Shown: positions 1-8,906 of the stretch, one piece after another
Layout of the letters: every line of letters begins with the position of its first letter
Numbering within the stretch: position 1 is the stretch's first letter
NCBI GenBank assembly: GCA_937946835.1
Contig: CALFAV010000062.1
Coordinates: forward strand, 1 to 42,453
Reading direction: 5' to 3'
DNA: 42,453 bases
Source of the DNA: an uncultured Verrucomicrobiae bacterium
GTDB lineage: Bacteria; Verrucomicrobiota; Verrucomicrobiia; Limisphaerales; J093
Made by a program: the position numbers and the translations under genes
Notes under the pieces: model-generated
Seen by the model: only the letters and a program-made list of their open reading frames with translations
Told to the model about the DNA's origin: nothing
The model's database searches: none

Positions 1-40
1 GGGTGCCGTCGCCCAGTTCGATGCAGTCGCTTTTGACCAC
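1..40 (-). CDS. Possible 5' end of a gene running off the left edge
   Basis: Past the kdtA stop on the minus strand, an open frame runs off the window. It can start at a GTG at 38-40 and reads VVKSDCIELGDGT, with G or C at nearly every third position, as in the real genes here. The short acidic 'IELGDG' opening resembles the start of RluA-type pseudouridine synthases that I associate with this lineage, but thirteen residues cannot prove a family. It would follow kdtA in the same direction with about 30 bases between them. Confidence 0.3.
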   Translation of the reverse strand, partial: MVKSDCIELGDGT

Positions 41-72
41 GGGCAGGCGCGGGGAGGGAGGCGTCGGGAGTC

Positions 73-1404
73 TCAGGGCGCGGGGGCCACGTAGGTTTCC
101 TCGGGGGGCAGGCCGGCCACGATCATTTCGACCGTGCGCTCCAGCGCGCCCGCCCGTTCCCGCACCACGCGCCGGGCGGCCTCGCCCATGCGGGCGCGCC
201 GGTCCGGGTCGGCCAGCAGTTCGGCCAGCGCCGTCTCGAGTTCCGCCACGTTGCGGACCTGGCGCGCGCCCCCTTCGCGGACAAACGCCTCGGCGATGGC
301 GGCGAAGTTTTCCATGTGCGGTCCGAACACGATGGCCCGGCCCCGCGCCGCCGGCTCGATCGGATTCTGCCCGCCTTCGGCGGTGAGGCTTTTGCCCACA
401 AACACGACCGTGGCCGCCTCGTAAAAATACTTGAGCTCGCCGGTGGTGTTGACCACCAACGCCTCCAGAGCGCGTTCCGGCAGGCGCGTGGCCGCGGTGA
501 TCTCGCGCCGATAAAGGAAGCGCAGGCCGCGCCGTTCCAATTCCTCGCCCACCTGCCGGCCGCGCTCGAAATGCCGCGGCACCAGCACCAGAAACAGGTC
601 CGGAAACCGCGGGCGCAGCCGCTGAAACACGTCGGCCAGCACGGCCTCCTCGCCGGCGTGGGTGCTGCCGCCCAGCAGGACCGGTGCGCCGGCCGGGACG
701 CCGAGTTGCCGCAGCAGGGCCTCCACGTCGAGCAGGCGCCGCTCCTCGACCGGCGCGCTCTCAAATTTGAGGCTGCCCACCACGCGCACCGCCCCGGGGC
801 GACACCCCAGCTCCACCAGCCGCCGGGCGTCCGCCTCCGTTTGTGCGCCGACCCCGGCCAGGCTGGCAAACAGTGGGCGGAACAGGAACCCGAACCGGCG
901 GTAGCGCCGGTACGATTTTTCCGAGAGCCGCGCATTGACCAGGAACACCGGAATGCGGCGGGCGCGCAGGCCCCAAAGGAAGTTGGGCCAGAGTTCCGCC
1001 TCCACCAGCACCACCGCCTCCGGGTGGAGCGTCTTGAGCGCGCGCGACACGCAGCGGCGGAAATCCACCGGGTAGTAGATCACGCTGATGTGCGGGGGCA
1101 GGCGCTCCTCCAACAGGGCGCGGCCGGTGGTGGTGGTGGTGGACACCACCAGTTTAAGGTTGGGCACGCGCGACTCCAGCGCGCGCACCAGCGGCAGCGC
1201 CAGGTTCACCTCCCCCACGCTCACCGCGTGCACCCAGAGCACGTGGCGGTTGGTCACCGCCACCTTGAGGTGCGCGCCGTACCGGCCGAAACGCTCGCCG
1301 AAGTGCCGTCGCCAGTCCCCGCGCCGGACCAGGCGCCAAAAGTAGTACGGCGCGCTCAGGAGGAAGGCGAGGGTGAACCCCAGGCTGTAGCACGTGCGCA
1401 ACAT
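73..1404 (-). CDS. kdtA: 3-deoxy-D-manno-octulosonic acid (Kdo) transferase
   Basis: This inner-membrane glycosyltransferase (also called waaA) adds Kdo from CMP-Kdo to lipid A, the first sugars of the LPS core. The 443 residues match the family's usual length of about 420-440. An N-terminal hydrophobic anchor (about residues 8-22) is followed by the acceptor-side Rossmann domain with VHAVSVGE (the invariant Glu is E65) and EAELWPNF (about 135-142). The nucleotide-sugar half carries GGSTHAGEE (about 245-253), PRHFERG, and VGKSLTAEGGQNPIEPA near residue 335. The ATG at 1404 directly precedes the membrane anchor. No clear Shine-Dalgarno is seen. The gene is divergent from the SNF2 helicase, with 155 bases between them. 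It is good evidence for a Gram-negative LPS-making cell. Confidence 0.95.
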   Translation of the reverse strand: MLRTCYSLGFTLAFLLSAPYYFWRLVRRGDWRRHFGERFGRYGAHLKVAVTNRHVLWVHAVSVGEVNLALPLVRALESRVPNLKLVVSTTTTTGRALLEERLPPHISVIYYPVDFRRCVSRALKTLHPEAVVLVEAELWPNFLWGLRARRIPVFLVNARLSEKSYRRYRRFGFLFRPLFASLAGVGAQTEADARRLVELGCRPGAVRVVGSLKFESAPVEERRLLDVEALLRQLGVPAGAPVLLGGSTHAGEEAVLADVFQRLRPRFPDLFLVLVPRHFERGRQVGEELERRGLRFLYRREITAATRLPERALEALVVNTTGELKYFYEAATVVFVGKSLTAEGGQNPIEPAARGRAIVFGPHMENFAAIAEAFVREGGARQVRNVAELETALAELLADPDRRARMGEAARRVVRERAGALERTVEMIVAGLPPEETYVAPAP

Positions 1405-1424
1405 GCCGTTTGACCGGACAGTTT

Positions 1425-1480
1425 GCGGCCCGCGCCGGGGCGGCGCAATCGCCCAGTGCGGCGCCGGGCCGCCGTTTTTT
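1425..1480 (+). terminator. Very strong intrinsic terminator in a divergent intergenic gap
   Basis: The arms 1425-1437 and 1459-1472 pair over 13 bp with one bulged base (C1464). Inside, GGGCG at 1438-1442 pairs with CGCCC at 1450-1454. Six T residues follow at 1475-1480, so on the plus strand this is a textbook rho-independent terminator. It lies between kdtA (minus, starts 1404) and the helicase (plus, starts 1560), so no plus-strand gene ends here. It could stop antisense transcription, or act as a leader attenuator if the helicase promoter lies further upstream. Confidence 0.6.
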
Positions 1481-1493
1481 CGCGGATTTTGGG

Positions 1494-1526
1494 TTGACCG
1501 CCGGCGGCGGGCTGTGCGGACATAAT
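1494..1526 (+). promoter_or_regulatory. Weak candidate promoter for the SNF2 helicase
   Basis: TTGACC (1494-1499) and CATAAT (1521-1526) each match the sigma-70 consensus at five of six positions. The 21-base spacer is longer than normal, so the pair may not work together. It lies just after the T-run of the upstream terminator and 33 bases before the start codon. Confidence 0.25.
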
Positions 1527-1559
1527 GGGTTTCTACGGTAGCTACACGGATTGGGAACC

Positions 1560-4500
1560 ATGCCGCGACCGCGAAAACACAGTGCGCCCCGGCCGGCGCA
1601 GGTGAACAAATACGATGCCACCCAGAAGGCGCTGGACACCGCCTACGGCGCGTGGGCCGATCTGCGTCGCGAGCTGTCCGATTCGCGCGCCGCCGTCGAG
1701 GAGCGCCGGCGGTTGCTGGAGCTGTTCGCCCAGTGCACCGATTCGCAGCGCGCCTGGCTGCTGTTGGAGGATTATTTCAGCAAGTTGTCCCTGGCTCGCC
1801 GGGACTTCAGCGGCACGGATTGGTGGCCGCGCCTGTTGGCGGTGACCGGCCCCGCGCGCCTGGAGGAAACGGCGTTGTTGTTCCTGCGCCACAAGCGCCC
1901 GCTGCCCAGCGAACTGAGCGCGTACGCCAACTTTGAACGCCTTGCCGAACTGGAAAAGGCCGAGGCCGAGCAGAAGCGTATCGCCGCGCTCGAACAGTGG
2001 CTGCTGCCCCACCGCGCCGAGCATCTGGACGCGCCCCGGGCCCACCTGCGCGTGCGGGCGCGCGTGTGGCCCGTGGAAGCCGAGCCGGGTCTGCACGAAC
2101 TGGACATCGAGTTTCTGCTCTACCGCCCCCGCTCCGGCGAAAAACCCCGCACGCTGGCCGAACTCATCGAACTGACCCAGCCGCCCCGGGCCCTGCACGA
2201 GCAGGAGCTGTTCGCCCCGCGCGACTGGGACTTCCTCTGCTGGGTGGCCGCCCTGCACGGCTCGCGCGCGGTGGACGGCGAGCCGCTGCGGTTGCGCGGC
2301 CTGGACCTGTTGCAATGGCTGGCCCGCTGGGGCAACCCCCCCTGGATTGAATGGGCCGGCCGGCCGGAAAATGTGTTTTTCACCGGGCAGATGGCGGAGC
2401 TGGTGCCCCATCTGGACCGCGAAAACGCCGAACTGCTGTTCCAACCCCGCCTGAAACTGCCCGGCGGTCAGATCCTGAACCTCCAGGAGGGGCGCTTCTT
2501 CGCCGGCCAGCCCGCGCTGGTGGCGGTGCAACACACCTTCTACCTGCTTCGCAATCCGCCCGCCCCGGCCCTGCTGGCCGCGTTGAGCCGGGACCCGGGC
2601 GTGCCGGTGCACCGCCTGAGCCATCGCCTGTTGACCCACCTGCGCAAAAACGCCCCGCCCGAGGAGGGAGACTGGGACAGCCTCTGCACCGTGCACGCGG
2701 CCCGGCCCCAGTTCATCTTCGAACTGGAGGGGGAAACCGTGCGCCTGCGCCTGCTGGCCGTGAGCGAACGCGACCAGAGCCGCTGGCAGTGGAACGGCCA
2801 TGAATGGCAGCGCCTGGACCCGCCCAGCCCGCCCCCGCCCCGACCCGATGTGTTGGACGACGCACGCTTGGACCAGGCCGTGGGGTGGTTGCGTCGGCTG
2901 GACTGGTTTACCCCCGAGCCGGGGTTGTGGGTGGGCGATGCCAACGACCACTTCCTGTGCTCCCTGGCCGCGGCCTGGCCCGATCGCCCGTCCGGCGCCG
3001 AGTACCTGGCCAATCCCGCTTTCCAGCGTCTGTTCCTGCAGCCGCGCCAGCTCAAGCCCCGGATCATTGTTCAGGGCAGCGGCATTGACTGGTTTGCCGT
3101 CTCCGCCGCCTGGGAGCAGGAGGGGCTCAAACTGACCCGCGCCGACCTCGAGCGGCTGGCCACGGCCAACTCGCGCTTTGTCAAGCTGCCGGACAGCGGC
3201 TGGGTGCAGTTGGACCTCGACGCCGTGCGCCAGGCGCAGGAAACAATGGCCGATCTGGGTCTCGAGGGCCTTTCCGCCCTGCCCCAGAAGGTGGACATGG
3301 TCCAGGCGGTACACCTGGGCGAAGAAGGCCTGACCCGCTTCGCCGATCTGCCCGAAACACGCGCCCTGCGAGAGCAGTTGGCCAACTTCCGCGGCGTGGC
3401 CGCCGTGCCGCTGCCGGCGGGGGTGACCGCCACCCTGCGGCCCTATCAAAAGGACGGCTTCGATTTCCTGTGCCATCTGGCCCGGGTCAAACTGGGCGGC
3501 ATCCTCGCCGACGACATGGGGCTGGGCAAAACCCTGCAAACCCTGGCCTGGCTGGCCTGGCTCAGGGAGCAGCATCCCAAGAAACCCAAACCCGCGCTGG
3601 TCATTTGCCCCGCCTCGGTGCTCCATAACTGGCGCCGCGAGTCCGAGAAGTTCACCCCCGGTCTCAAGGTGCTGGTGCTGGAAAGCGGCCCCGCCCGGCA
3701 CAACCTGCGCAAGCAGATTCCCCACTACGACCTCATCGTCACCAACTACGCCCTGTTGCGGCGCGACCTGGAGGCGCTCAAAAAATTCTCCTTCCGCGCC
3801 GTCATCCTCGACGAGGCCCAGTTCATCAAAAACCCGGCCGCCCAGGTCAGCCAGTCGGTCAAGCAGCTCCAAGCCGAGCACCGCCTGGCGCTGACCGGCA
3901 CCCCGCTTGAAAACCGCCTCCTGGACCTCTGGAGCATTGTGGATTTCGTCAACCCCGGCTACCTCGGCAACCAGCAGCAATTCCAGGAAACCTACGAGCC
4001 GGGCGGGGAAAACGCCGAGTGGAACCGCCGCATCGCCCGCCGCAAGCTTTCCGCCAAGCTGCGCCCCATCCTCTTGCGCCGGCTCAAGAAACAGGTTGCC
4101 CAGGACCTGCCCGAGCGCATCGAGGAGCGGCGCGACTGCGAACTGACCGAAGACCAGCGCAAGCTCTACCTGGCCGAACTGCGCCGCAGCCGCGAGCAGG
4201 TGCTCCAGACCGTGCAGGAAAAGGGACTGGCCCGCAGCAAACTCCAGGTCCTGGCCGCGCTCACCCGACTGCGCCAGATTTGCTGCCACCCCGCCCTGGT
4301 GGGCAGCGACTGCGCCTCCGGCAAGACCGACACCTTCTTCGAGCTGATCGAGCCGTTGCTGGAGGAGGGACAAAAGGTCCTGGTCTTCAGCCAGTTTGTC
4401 CGCATGTTGCTCCTGCTCGAGGGCGAATGCCGCAAGCGCCAATTGCCCACCCACCTGCTCACCGGCGAGACCAAGGACCGCCAGGAAGTGGTCCGCGCCT

Positions 4501-4826
4501 TTACCGAGGATCCCAACCCCTGCCTGTTCCTGTTGAGCCTGCGCGCCGCCGGCACCGGTCTCAACCTCACCACCGCCAGCTACGTGGTGCTCTACGACCC
4601 GTGGTGGAACCCGGCGGTCGAGGCCCAGGCCATCGACCGCACCCACCGCATCGGCCAGACCCGCACCGTCAACGCCTACCGGCTCATCGCCCCGGGCACG
4701 GTCGAGGAGAAAATCTGGGAACTCCAGCAGACCAAGGCCCAGACCATTGCCGACGTGCTCGGCGAGGAAGGCTTTGCCCGCAGCCTCACCCAGGCCGACC
4801 TCGAGTACCTCTTCGCCGAGAGCTGA
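1560..4826 (+). CDS. SNF2/Rad54-family DEAD/DEAH-box ATPase (helicase-like translocase)
   Basis: The protein has 1088 residues. The C-terminal half is a complete SNF2 motor that moves on double-stranded DNA using ATP. It shows motif I DDMGLGKT (K657), motif II DEAQ (751-754), motif III LTGTPLENR (about 778), motif V in AAGTGLNL, and motif VI with THRIGQTR (about 1028-1035). The first 600 or so residues have no domain I can name; they contain a basic N-terminus and a Glu-rich helical stretch. An in-frame TTG nine bases upstream is possible, but the ATG at 1560 gives a natural basic start. The next gene, a nuclease-methylase, begins 94 bases downstream on the same strand, so the two may work together. 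Such motors occur in restriction and DISARM-type loci, but also as stand-alone chromosomal genes, so a defence role is inference. Confidence 0.9.
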   Translation: MPRPRKHSAPRPAQVNKYDATQKALDTAYGAWADLRRELSDSRAAVEERRRLLELFAQCTDSQRAWLLLEDYFSKLSLARRDFSGTDWWPRLLAVTGPARLEETALLFLRHKRPLPSELSAYANFERLAELEKAEAEQKRIAALEQWLLPHRAEHLDAPRAHLRVRARVWPVEAEPGLHELDIEFLLYRPRSGEKPRTLAELIELTQPPRALHEQELFAPRDWDFLCWVAALHGSRAVDGEPLRLRGLDLLQWLARWGNPPWIEWAGRPENVFFTGQMAELVPHLDRENAELLFQPRLKLPGGQILNLQEGRFFAGQPALVAVQHTFYLLRNPPAPALLAALSRDPGVPVHRLSHRLLTHLRKNAPPEEGDWDSLCTVHAARPQFIFELEGETVRLRLLAVSERDQSRWQWNGHEWQRLDPPSPPPPRPDVLDDARLDQAVGWLRRLDWFTPEPGLWVGDANDHFLCSLAAAWPDRPSGAEYLANPAFQRLFLQPRQLKPRIIVQGSGIDWFAVSAAWEQEGLKLTRADLERLATANSRFVKLPDSGWVQLDLDAVRQAQETMADLGLEGLSALPQKVDMVQAVHLGEEGLTRFADLPETRALREQLANFRGVAAVPLPAGVTATLRPYQKDGFDFLCHLARVKLGGILADDMGLGKTLQTLAWLAWLREQHPKKPKPALVICPASVLHNWRRESEKFTPGLKVLVLESGPARHNLRKQIPHYDLIVTNYALLRRDLEALKKFSFRAVILDEAQFIKNPAAQVSQSVKQLQAEHRLALTGTPLENRLLDLWSIVDFVNPGYLGNQQQFQETYEPGGENAEWNRRIARRKLSAKLRPILLRRLKKQVAQDLPERIEERRDCELTEDQRKLYLAELRRSREQVLQTVQEKGLARSKLQVLAALTRLRQICCHPALVGSDCASGKTDTFFELIEPLLEEGQKVLVFSQFVRMLLLLEGECRKRQLPTHLLTGETKDRQEVVRAFTEDPNPCLFLLSLRAAGTGLNLTTASYVVLYDPWWNPAVEAQAIDRTHRIGQTRTVNAYRLIAPGTVEEKIWELQQTKAQTIADVLGEEGFARSLTQADLEYLFAES

Positions 4827-4908
4827 CCCCGCTCGCCAGCTCGGGAGGTTCCCTTGGCGGGTGTGGGGAGTGGCTGGAAAAAACTGTCGCCGACCGGCCG
4901 GCAAGCCT

Positions 4909-4914
4909 TAATTC
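4909..4914 (+). promoter_or_regulatory. -10-like element directly before the type IIG gene
   Basis: TAATTC ends six bases before the GTG at 4921, so transcription would begin at the start codon itself. No convincing -35 box was found 16-18 bases upstream. The position matches the better-supported promoters of rarA and queA in this window. Confidence 0.3.
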
Positions 4915-4920
4915 TGCGCC

Positions 4921-7900
4921 GTGCCCGAGTTCGAGCTCCGCACCCACGAGATTGCCTTTTGCAGCCGGGTGGCCGGCTGGCTCAACGCCCTCTTCGCCGC
5001 CCATCCCGAGTGGCCCTTCCGCCGCGCCGAAATCGAGGACTCCCGCGCTCTGGATCGCAAACGCTCCGATCTGCGCGTGTATGGCGATGCCCGGCGGCTG
5101 ATCCTCGCCGGTGAGGTCAAGCTGCCGGGCACGCCCGAAGGCCGCAACCCCTACGCCGGTGACCTGATGGAAAACTCGGCCCGGAAAGCCGACAATGCCG
5201 GAGCGGAGTTTTTCTTCACTTGGAACGTCAACCTGTTCGTGCTCTTCGACCGCAAGCTCTGGCATCGCCCGCTGCCGGAGCGGCGCGTGCAGGACTTTGA
5301 ATTGGGTTTGGAGCTGGAGCACCGAACGGACGTCGAGCGGCCGGAAGTCGAAGCGCGCCTGCAGCAGTTTCTTGCCGACCTGTTTGCCAACTTCGCCGCG
5401 ATTGTCCTGGGCCAGAAACCGGTGTGGGGGATGCGGCTGGACCAGTGGTTTGTCCGGTCCTTCGAACACCACGTCTTTTGGCCGGTTCAACTGACCCGCG
5501 AACATGTTTGGAAACGGGCCGAGGCCGACAAGAACTTCGATCACCGCCTCCAGGAATGGCTCGCGCGGGAGCAGGGATGGTTGTTCACCCGGAGCGACCC
5601 CAAAGAATGGCGGGCGGTGCTGGACCGTGCGGCCCGCACGCTCTGTTACGTCTTCGCCAACCGCCTGATTTTCTACGAGTCCGTTCGCGCCAAGTTCGCC
5701 GAACTTGCGCCGGTGAGCGTCCCCGGTGGTCTGCGCGCGGCCGATGACCTCTACGACCATTTCCAAGGAGTGTTTCAGCGCGCGGTCGAGGTCACGGGGG
5801 ACTACGAGACCCTGTTCTACCCCGGCGAAAAAGACTGGGCCGCCCCGCTGATCTTCGGCCACCCGGAGGCAGTGGACGCCTGGCGCTCGGTCGTGGCCAG
5901 CCTGGAACGCTTCAACTTCAAACTCATTCCCACCGACATCCTGGGCGGCATCTTCCGCAGGTTGATTGACCCGACGGAGCGCCGCCGCTTCGGCCAGATC
6001 TACACCAACGAGGACCTCGTGGATGTGGTCAACGCCTTCTGCATCCGTGATGCCGAAGCCCACGTGCTCGACCCGGCCGCCGGCTCGGGCAGCTTTCTGG
6101 TGCGCGCCTACCACCGCAAGGCCTGGCTCAAGCAGCACGCGAGCCGACGCCACCCCAGCGTCTCGCATCAGGACTGGCTGCGGCAGATTTACGCCGTGGA
6201 CATCTCCCTGTTTGCCGCCCACCTGTGCACGCTCAACCTCGCCGCCCGCGACATCCGCGACGAGGAAAACTACCCGCGCGTGCGCCGCGGCAACTTCTTC
6301 GAGGTCGCCCGCGACGTGGCCAACGGCAAGCCGTTCTGCCTGCTGCCCCACGGGCTTCGCGGTGAGCGCCGCCCGGGCCCGATCCAACTGCCGCCGCTGG
6401 ACGCCGTGGTGGGCAATCCGCCCTACGTACGCCAGGAACTGATCCCCAAGCGCTCGCAGAAGGGTGTCAAGCCCCTGCAGGCCAAGGAAGACCTGCTGGC
6501 GCTGTGCGCCGAGTTCTGGCCCGGCCTCAAGCTCAGCGGACGCAGCGACCTGCATTGCTACTTCTGGCCCGCCGCCAGCAGGTTCCTCAAGGAGGGCGGC
6601 TGGCTCGGATTCCTGACTTCGTCCAGTTGGCTCGACGTCGAATACGGCTTTGCCCTGCAGGAATGGCTGCTCCAGAACTTTCGCATCCACGCCATTCTCG
6701 AAAGCAACGCGGAGCCGTGGTTCGAGGACGCCCGCGTCAAGACCTGTGCCGTCATCCTGCAACGTTGTTCCGATCCCAGGGCCCGCGCCGCCCAACTGGT
6801 GCGCTTTGTCCGGCTGGACGCGCCGCTGCGGACCATCCTGGGTGAGCGACCCGATGAAAACGCCCGCCAGACCGCCGCCGAGGCGTTCCGCGACGCCATC
6901 CTGGCCTGCAGGAAAAACGTTACCCGCGACGGCTGGCGCGTGGTGGTCAAACGCCAGGAGGAGCTTTGGCAGGAAGGCGTGCGCGCCGGCCGCCTCTTCG
7001 AGTTGCAACGCCAGCGCGATTTGACCGATCGGGTGCGGCCAGCGGCGGGTGACGACCTCGACGACGAGGAGCGCGGCAACGGCTACTACGACGAAAACGG
7101 CAACGGCCTCCTGCACGAGGATGCGCCGGTCTATGGCCCGCACTACGGCGGCGGCAAGTGGGGCAAGTATCTGCGCGCCCCGGAGCTGTATTTCCGCATC
7201 ATGCAGCGCTACGGCGACCGCTTCGTACCGCTGGGCGAAATCGCCACCATCCGCTTCGGCGTCAAGAGCGGCTGCGACGCCTTTTTCATGCCGCGCGATG
7301 TTACGGCGGCGTACTTGGAGAAGTATTCGCGGTTGGAGTGGAACGAAGCGCCGTTGTTGACCGCCTGCAAGCGCGCCGAGGTCGAGTCCGGTCAGGTCAA
7401 GCTGGTGTTGGCTGGCGACGGCACGGTGCATCCGGTCGAGGCCCGCTACCTCGCTCCGGAGGTGCACAGTCTGATGAATGTGAGCCGACCGGTCATTTCG
7501 GCGCGGGAGCTGGACAGGTTGGTTTTGCAGGTGTCCGAGCCGATGACGGAGCTGAAAGGGACATACGTCCTGAAATACCTTCGCTACGGCGAGAAAACCA
7601 CATTCGCCTCCCCGAAAAGCAAGTCCGTGCCCGTGCCTCAGCGCTCCACCTGTGCCAGCCGCCAGCGGTGGTATGACCTGACCGGGGCAAAGCCGGGGGC
7701 GTTTTTCTGGCCGATGGCGCAGCAGTACCGGCACGTCGTCCCGGCAAATCCGGAGGGGCTGATTTGTAACCACAATTTGTTTGACGTGCATCCGGTCGGC
7801 TTGTCCGACCGGCAGACCCGGGTGCTCCAGGCAATCGTTAATTCGACCCTGGTGGCGAATTTCAAAACGTTTTTCGGCCGCTACGCCGGTACGGAGGGCA

Positions 7901-8775
7901 ACCTCAAGACCGAGGTCGTGGACGTGAACCTCCTCGAAATCCCCGACCCCCGCCGGGTCACGCCCGCCGTGGCCCGCAAGCTCGAAGACGCCTTTGAGCG
8001 GCTTTGCCAGCGCGACACCGGCCCGATGGTCGAGGAGGAGTTCATGGACTGCCACTCGATCGAGCGCGCCCGCAAGCTGGCCCAACGGCCCATCAGCCTG
8101 CCGGCGGAGCTGTGCCAGCCCGACCGCCGCGCGCTGGACCTGGCCGTGTTCGAGCTGCTCGGGGTGACCAGCGCCCGCGAACGCGAGGCCCTCTGCGATG
8201 AGCTTTACCGCGAGACCGCCGCGCATTTCCGGCAGATTCGCCTGGTCGAAATCCAGAAGCAGGAGCAGCGCGCCCGCGCCGAGGGCCGCGAGTTCCGTAC
8301 CGACGAACTGGCCGCCGACCTTTGGGATGCGCTCACCGAGGAGGAGCGCCGGCCCGTGGCCGAGTGGCTGGCCGCGCAAGTCGGCGGCCGCGGTGCGCGC
8401 TTCGCCATCCCGGAAGGCCGGGCCAACCTGCCCGACGCCAGCGATTTTCTCGACGCGACCACGGTGTTCTTCCGCCAGGCTGACGAGCGCAAACCGCAGT
8501 CCTTGCGGTTGCCTTCGCGCGCCCACGCGGAGATTGTGTTCACCCTGGCCCGGCTGGGTTGGCACGGGGAGGTTTGTTTGCCGGCAAGCGTGTCAGACGC
8601 CGCGGCGTTGAAGGCCGCGCTAGACGCGCGCCTGACCGCCCAGCGCGAGCGCGCGCAGCAACTGGCCCGCAGCCGCTCCAGTGACGAACACCGGGTCGCC
8701 GACCTGGCGGGCCTGCTCGAGCACTGGCTGATCCACGGTCGCCCGGCTCGGACGCCAACCCCGCAGCCCGAGTGA
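4921..8775 (+). CDS. Type IIG-like restriction enzyme: PD-(D/E)XK nuclease fused to an N6-adenine methylase
   Basis: At 1284 residues this combines cutting and modification in one chain, as in Eco57I/MmeI-type enzymes. The N-terminus has a plausible PD-(D/E)XK core: D50, then E65 and K67 in GEVK. A helical linker leads to a gamma-type methylase with motif I DPAAGSGSF (about 384-392) for S-adenosylmethionine and motif IV NPPY (499-502), the mark of adenine-N6 methylation. The later part, about 700-1280, should hold the target-recognition region and a Glu/Arg-rich helical tail. It starts at GTG 4921 with no Shine-Dalgarno but with a -10-like box at the right distance for a leaderless message. 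It follows an SNF2 ATPase by 94 bases. No separate restriction, specificity or DISARM drmABC gene is present in the window. The methylase call is firm; nuclease activity is inferred from motifs only. Confidence 0.85.
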   Translation: MPEFELRTHEIAFCSRVAGWLNALFAAHPEWPFRRAEIEDSRALDRKRSDLRVYGDARRLILAGEVKLPGTPEGRNPYAGDLMENSARKADNAGAEFFFTWNVNLFVLFDRKLWHRPLPERRVQDFELGLELEHRTDVERPEVEARLQQFLADLFANFAAIVLGQKPVWGMRLDQWFVRSFEHHVFWPVQLTREHVWKRAEADKNFDHRLQEWLAREQGWLFTRSDPKEWRAVLDRAARTLCYVFANRLIFYESVRAKFAELAPVSVPGGLRAADDLYDHFQGVFQRAVEVTGDYETLFYPGEKDWAAPLIFGHPEAVDAWRSVVASLERFNFKLIPTDILGGIFRRLIDPTERRRFGQIYTNEDLVDVVNAFCIRDAEAHVLDPAAGSGSFLVRAYHRKAWLKQHASRRHPSVSHQDWLRQIYAVDISLFAAHLCTLNLAARDIRDEENYPRVRRGNFFEVARDVANGKPFCLLPHGLRGERRPGPIQLPPLDAVVGNPPYVRQELIPKRSQKGVKPLQAKEDLLALCAEFWPGLKLSGRSDLHCYFWPAASRFLKEGGWLGFLTSSSWLDVEYGFALQEWLLQNFRIHAILESNAEPWFEDARVKTCAVILQRCSDPRARAAQLVRFVRLDAPLRTILGERPDENARQTAAEAFRDAILACRKNVTRDGWRVVVKRQEELWQEGVRAGRLFELQRQRDLTDRVRPAAGDDLDDEERGNGYYDENGNGLLHEDAPVYGPHYGGGKWGKYLRAPELYFRIMQRYGDRFVPLGEIATIRFGVKSGCDAFFMPRDVTAAYLEKYSRLEWNEAPLLTACKRAEVESGQVKLVLAGDGTVHPVEARYLAPEVHSLMNVSRPVISARELDRLVLQVSEPMTELKGTYVLKYLRYGEKTTFASPKSKSVPVPQRSTCASRQRWYDLTGAKPGAFFWPMAQQYRHVVPANPEGLICNHNLFDVHPVGLSDRQTRVLQAIVNSTLVANFKTFFGRYAGTEGNLKTEVVDVNLLEIPDPRRVTPAVARKLEDAFERLCQRDTGPMVEEEFMDCHSIERARKLAQRPISLPAELCQPDRRALDLAVFELLGVTSAREREALCDELYRETAAHFRQIRLVEIQKQEQRARAEGREFRTDELAADLWDALTEEERRPVAEWLAAQVGGRGARFAIPEGRANLPDASDFLDATTVFFRQADERKPQSLRLPSRAHAEIVFTLARLGWHGEVCLPASVSDAAALKAALDARLTAQRERAQQLARSRSSDEHRVADLAGLLEHWLIHGRPARTPTPQPE

Positions 8776-8814
8776 GCCGCTCCCGTTGAGTGGTTCGGAA
8801 AGAACCGAGTTGGC

Positions 8815-8836
8815 CGACCGGTGCGGGAACCGGTCG
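8815..8836. terminator. Perfect 8-bp hairpin between convergent genes
   Basis: CGACCGGT (8815-8822) and ACCGGTCG (8829-8836) pair perfectly around a six-base loop. A smaller GGTTC/GAACC hairpin lies at 8792-8806. The site sits between the end of the type IIG gene and the end of the phosphatase gene, where a terminator is expected. Neither strand has a clear T-run, so this is a weak call. Confidence 0.35.
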
Positions 8837-8906
8837 CCCCCCCAACCCCACGGCGGCACGGAGAGGGGATCCAAGACCAGTTCGACCAAGGGCCGATTAT
8901 TCCGGC

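Noticed and set aside
1542..4904. A 1120-codon open frame on the minus strand opposite the helicase
   Set aside because: It mirrors the GC-rich helicase codons, reads as a repetitive Gly/Ala/Gln/Leu sequence, and has no recognised motif, while the plus strand encodes all SNF2 motifs.
4786..8565. A long minus-strand open frame opposite the type IIG gene
   Set aside because: Same reasoning: no family motifs, low-complexity composition, and the plus-strand reading has methylase and nuclease motifs.
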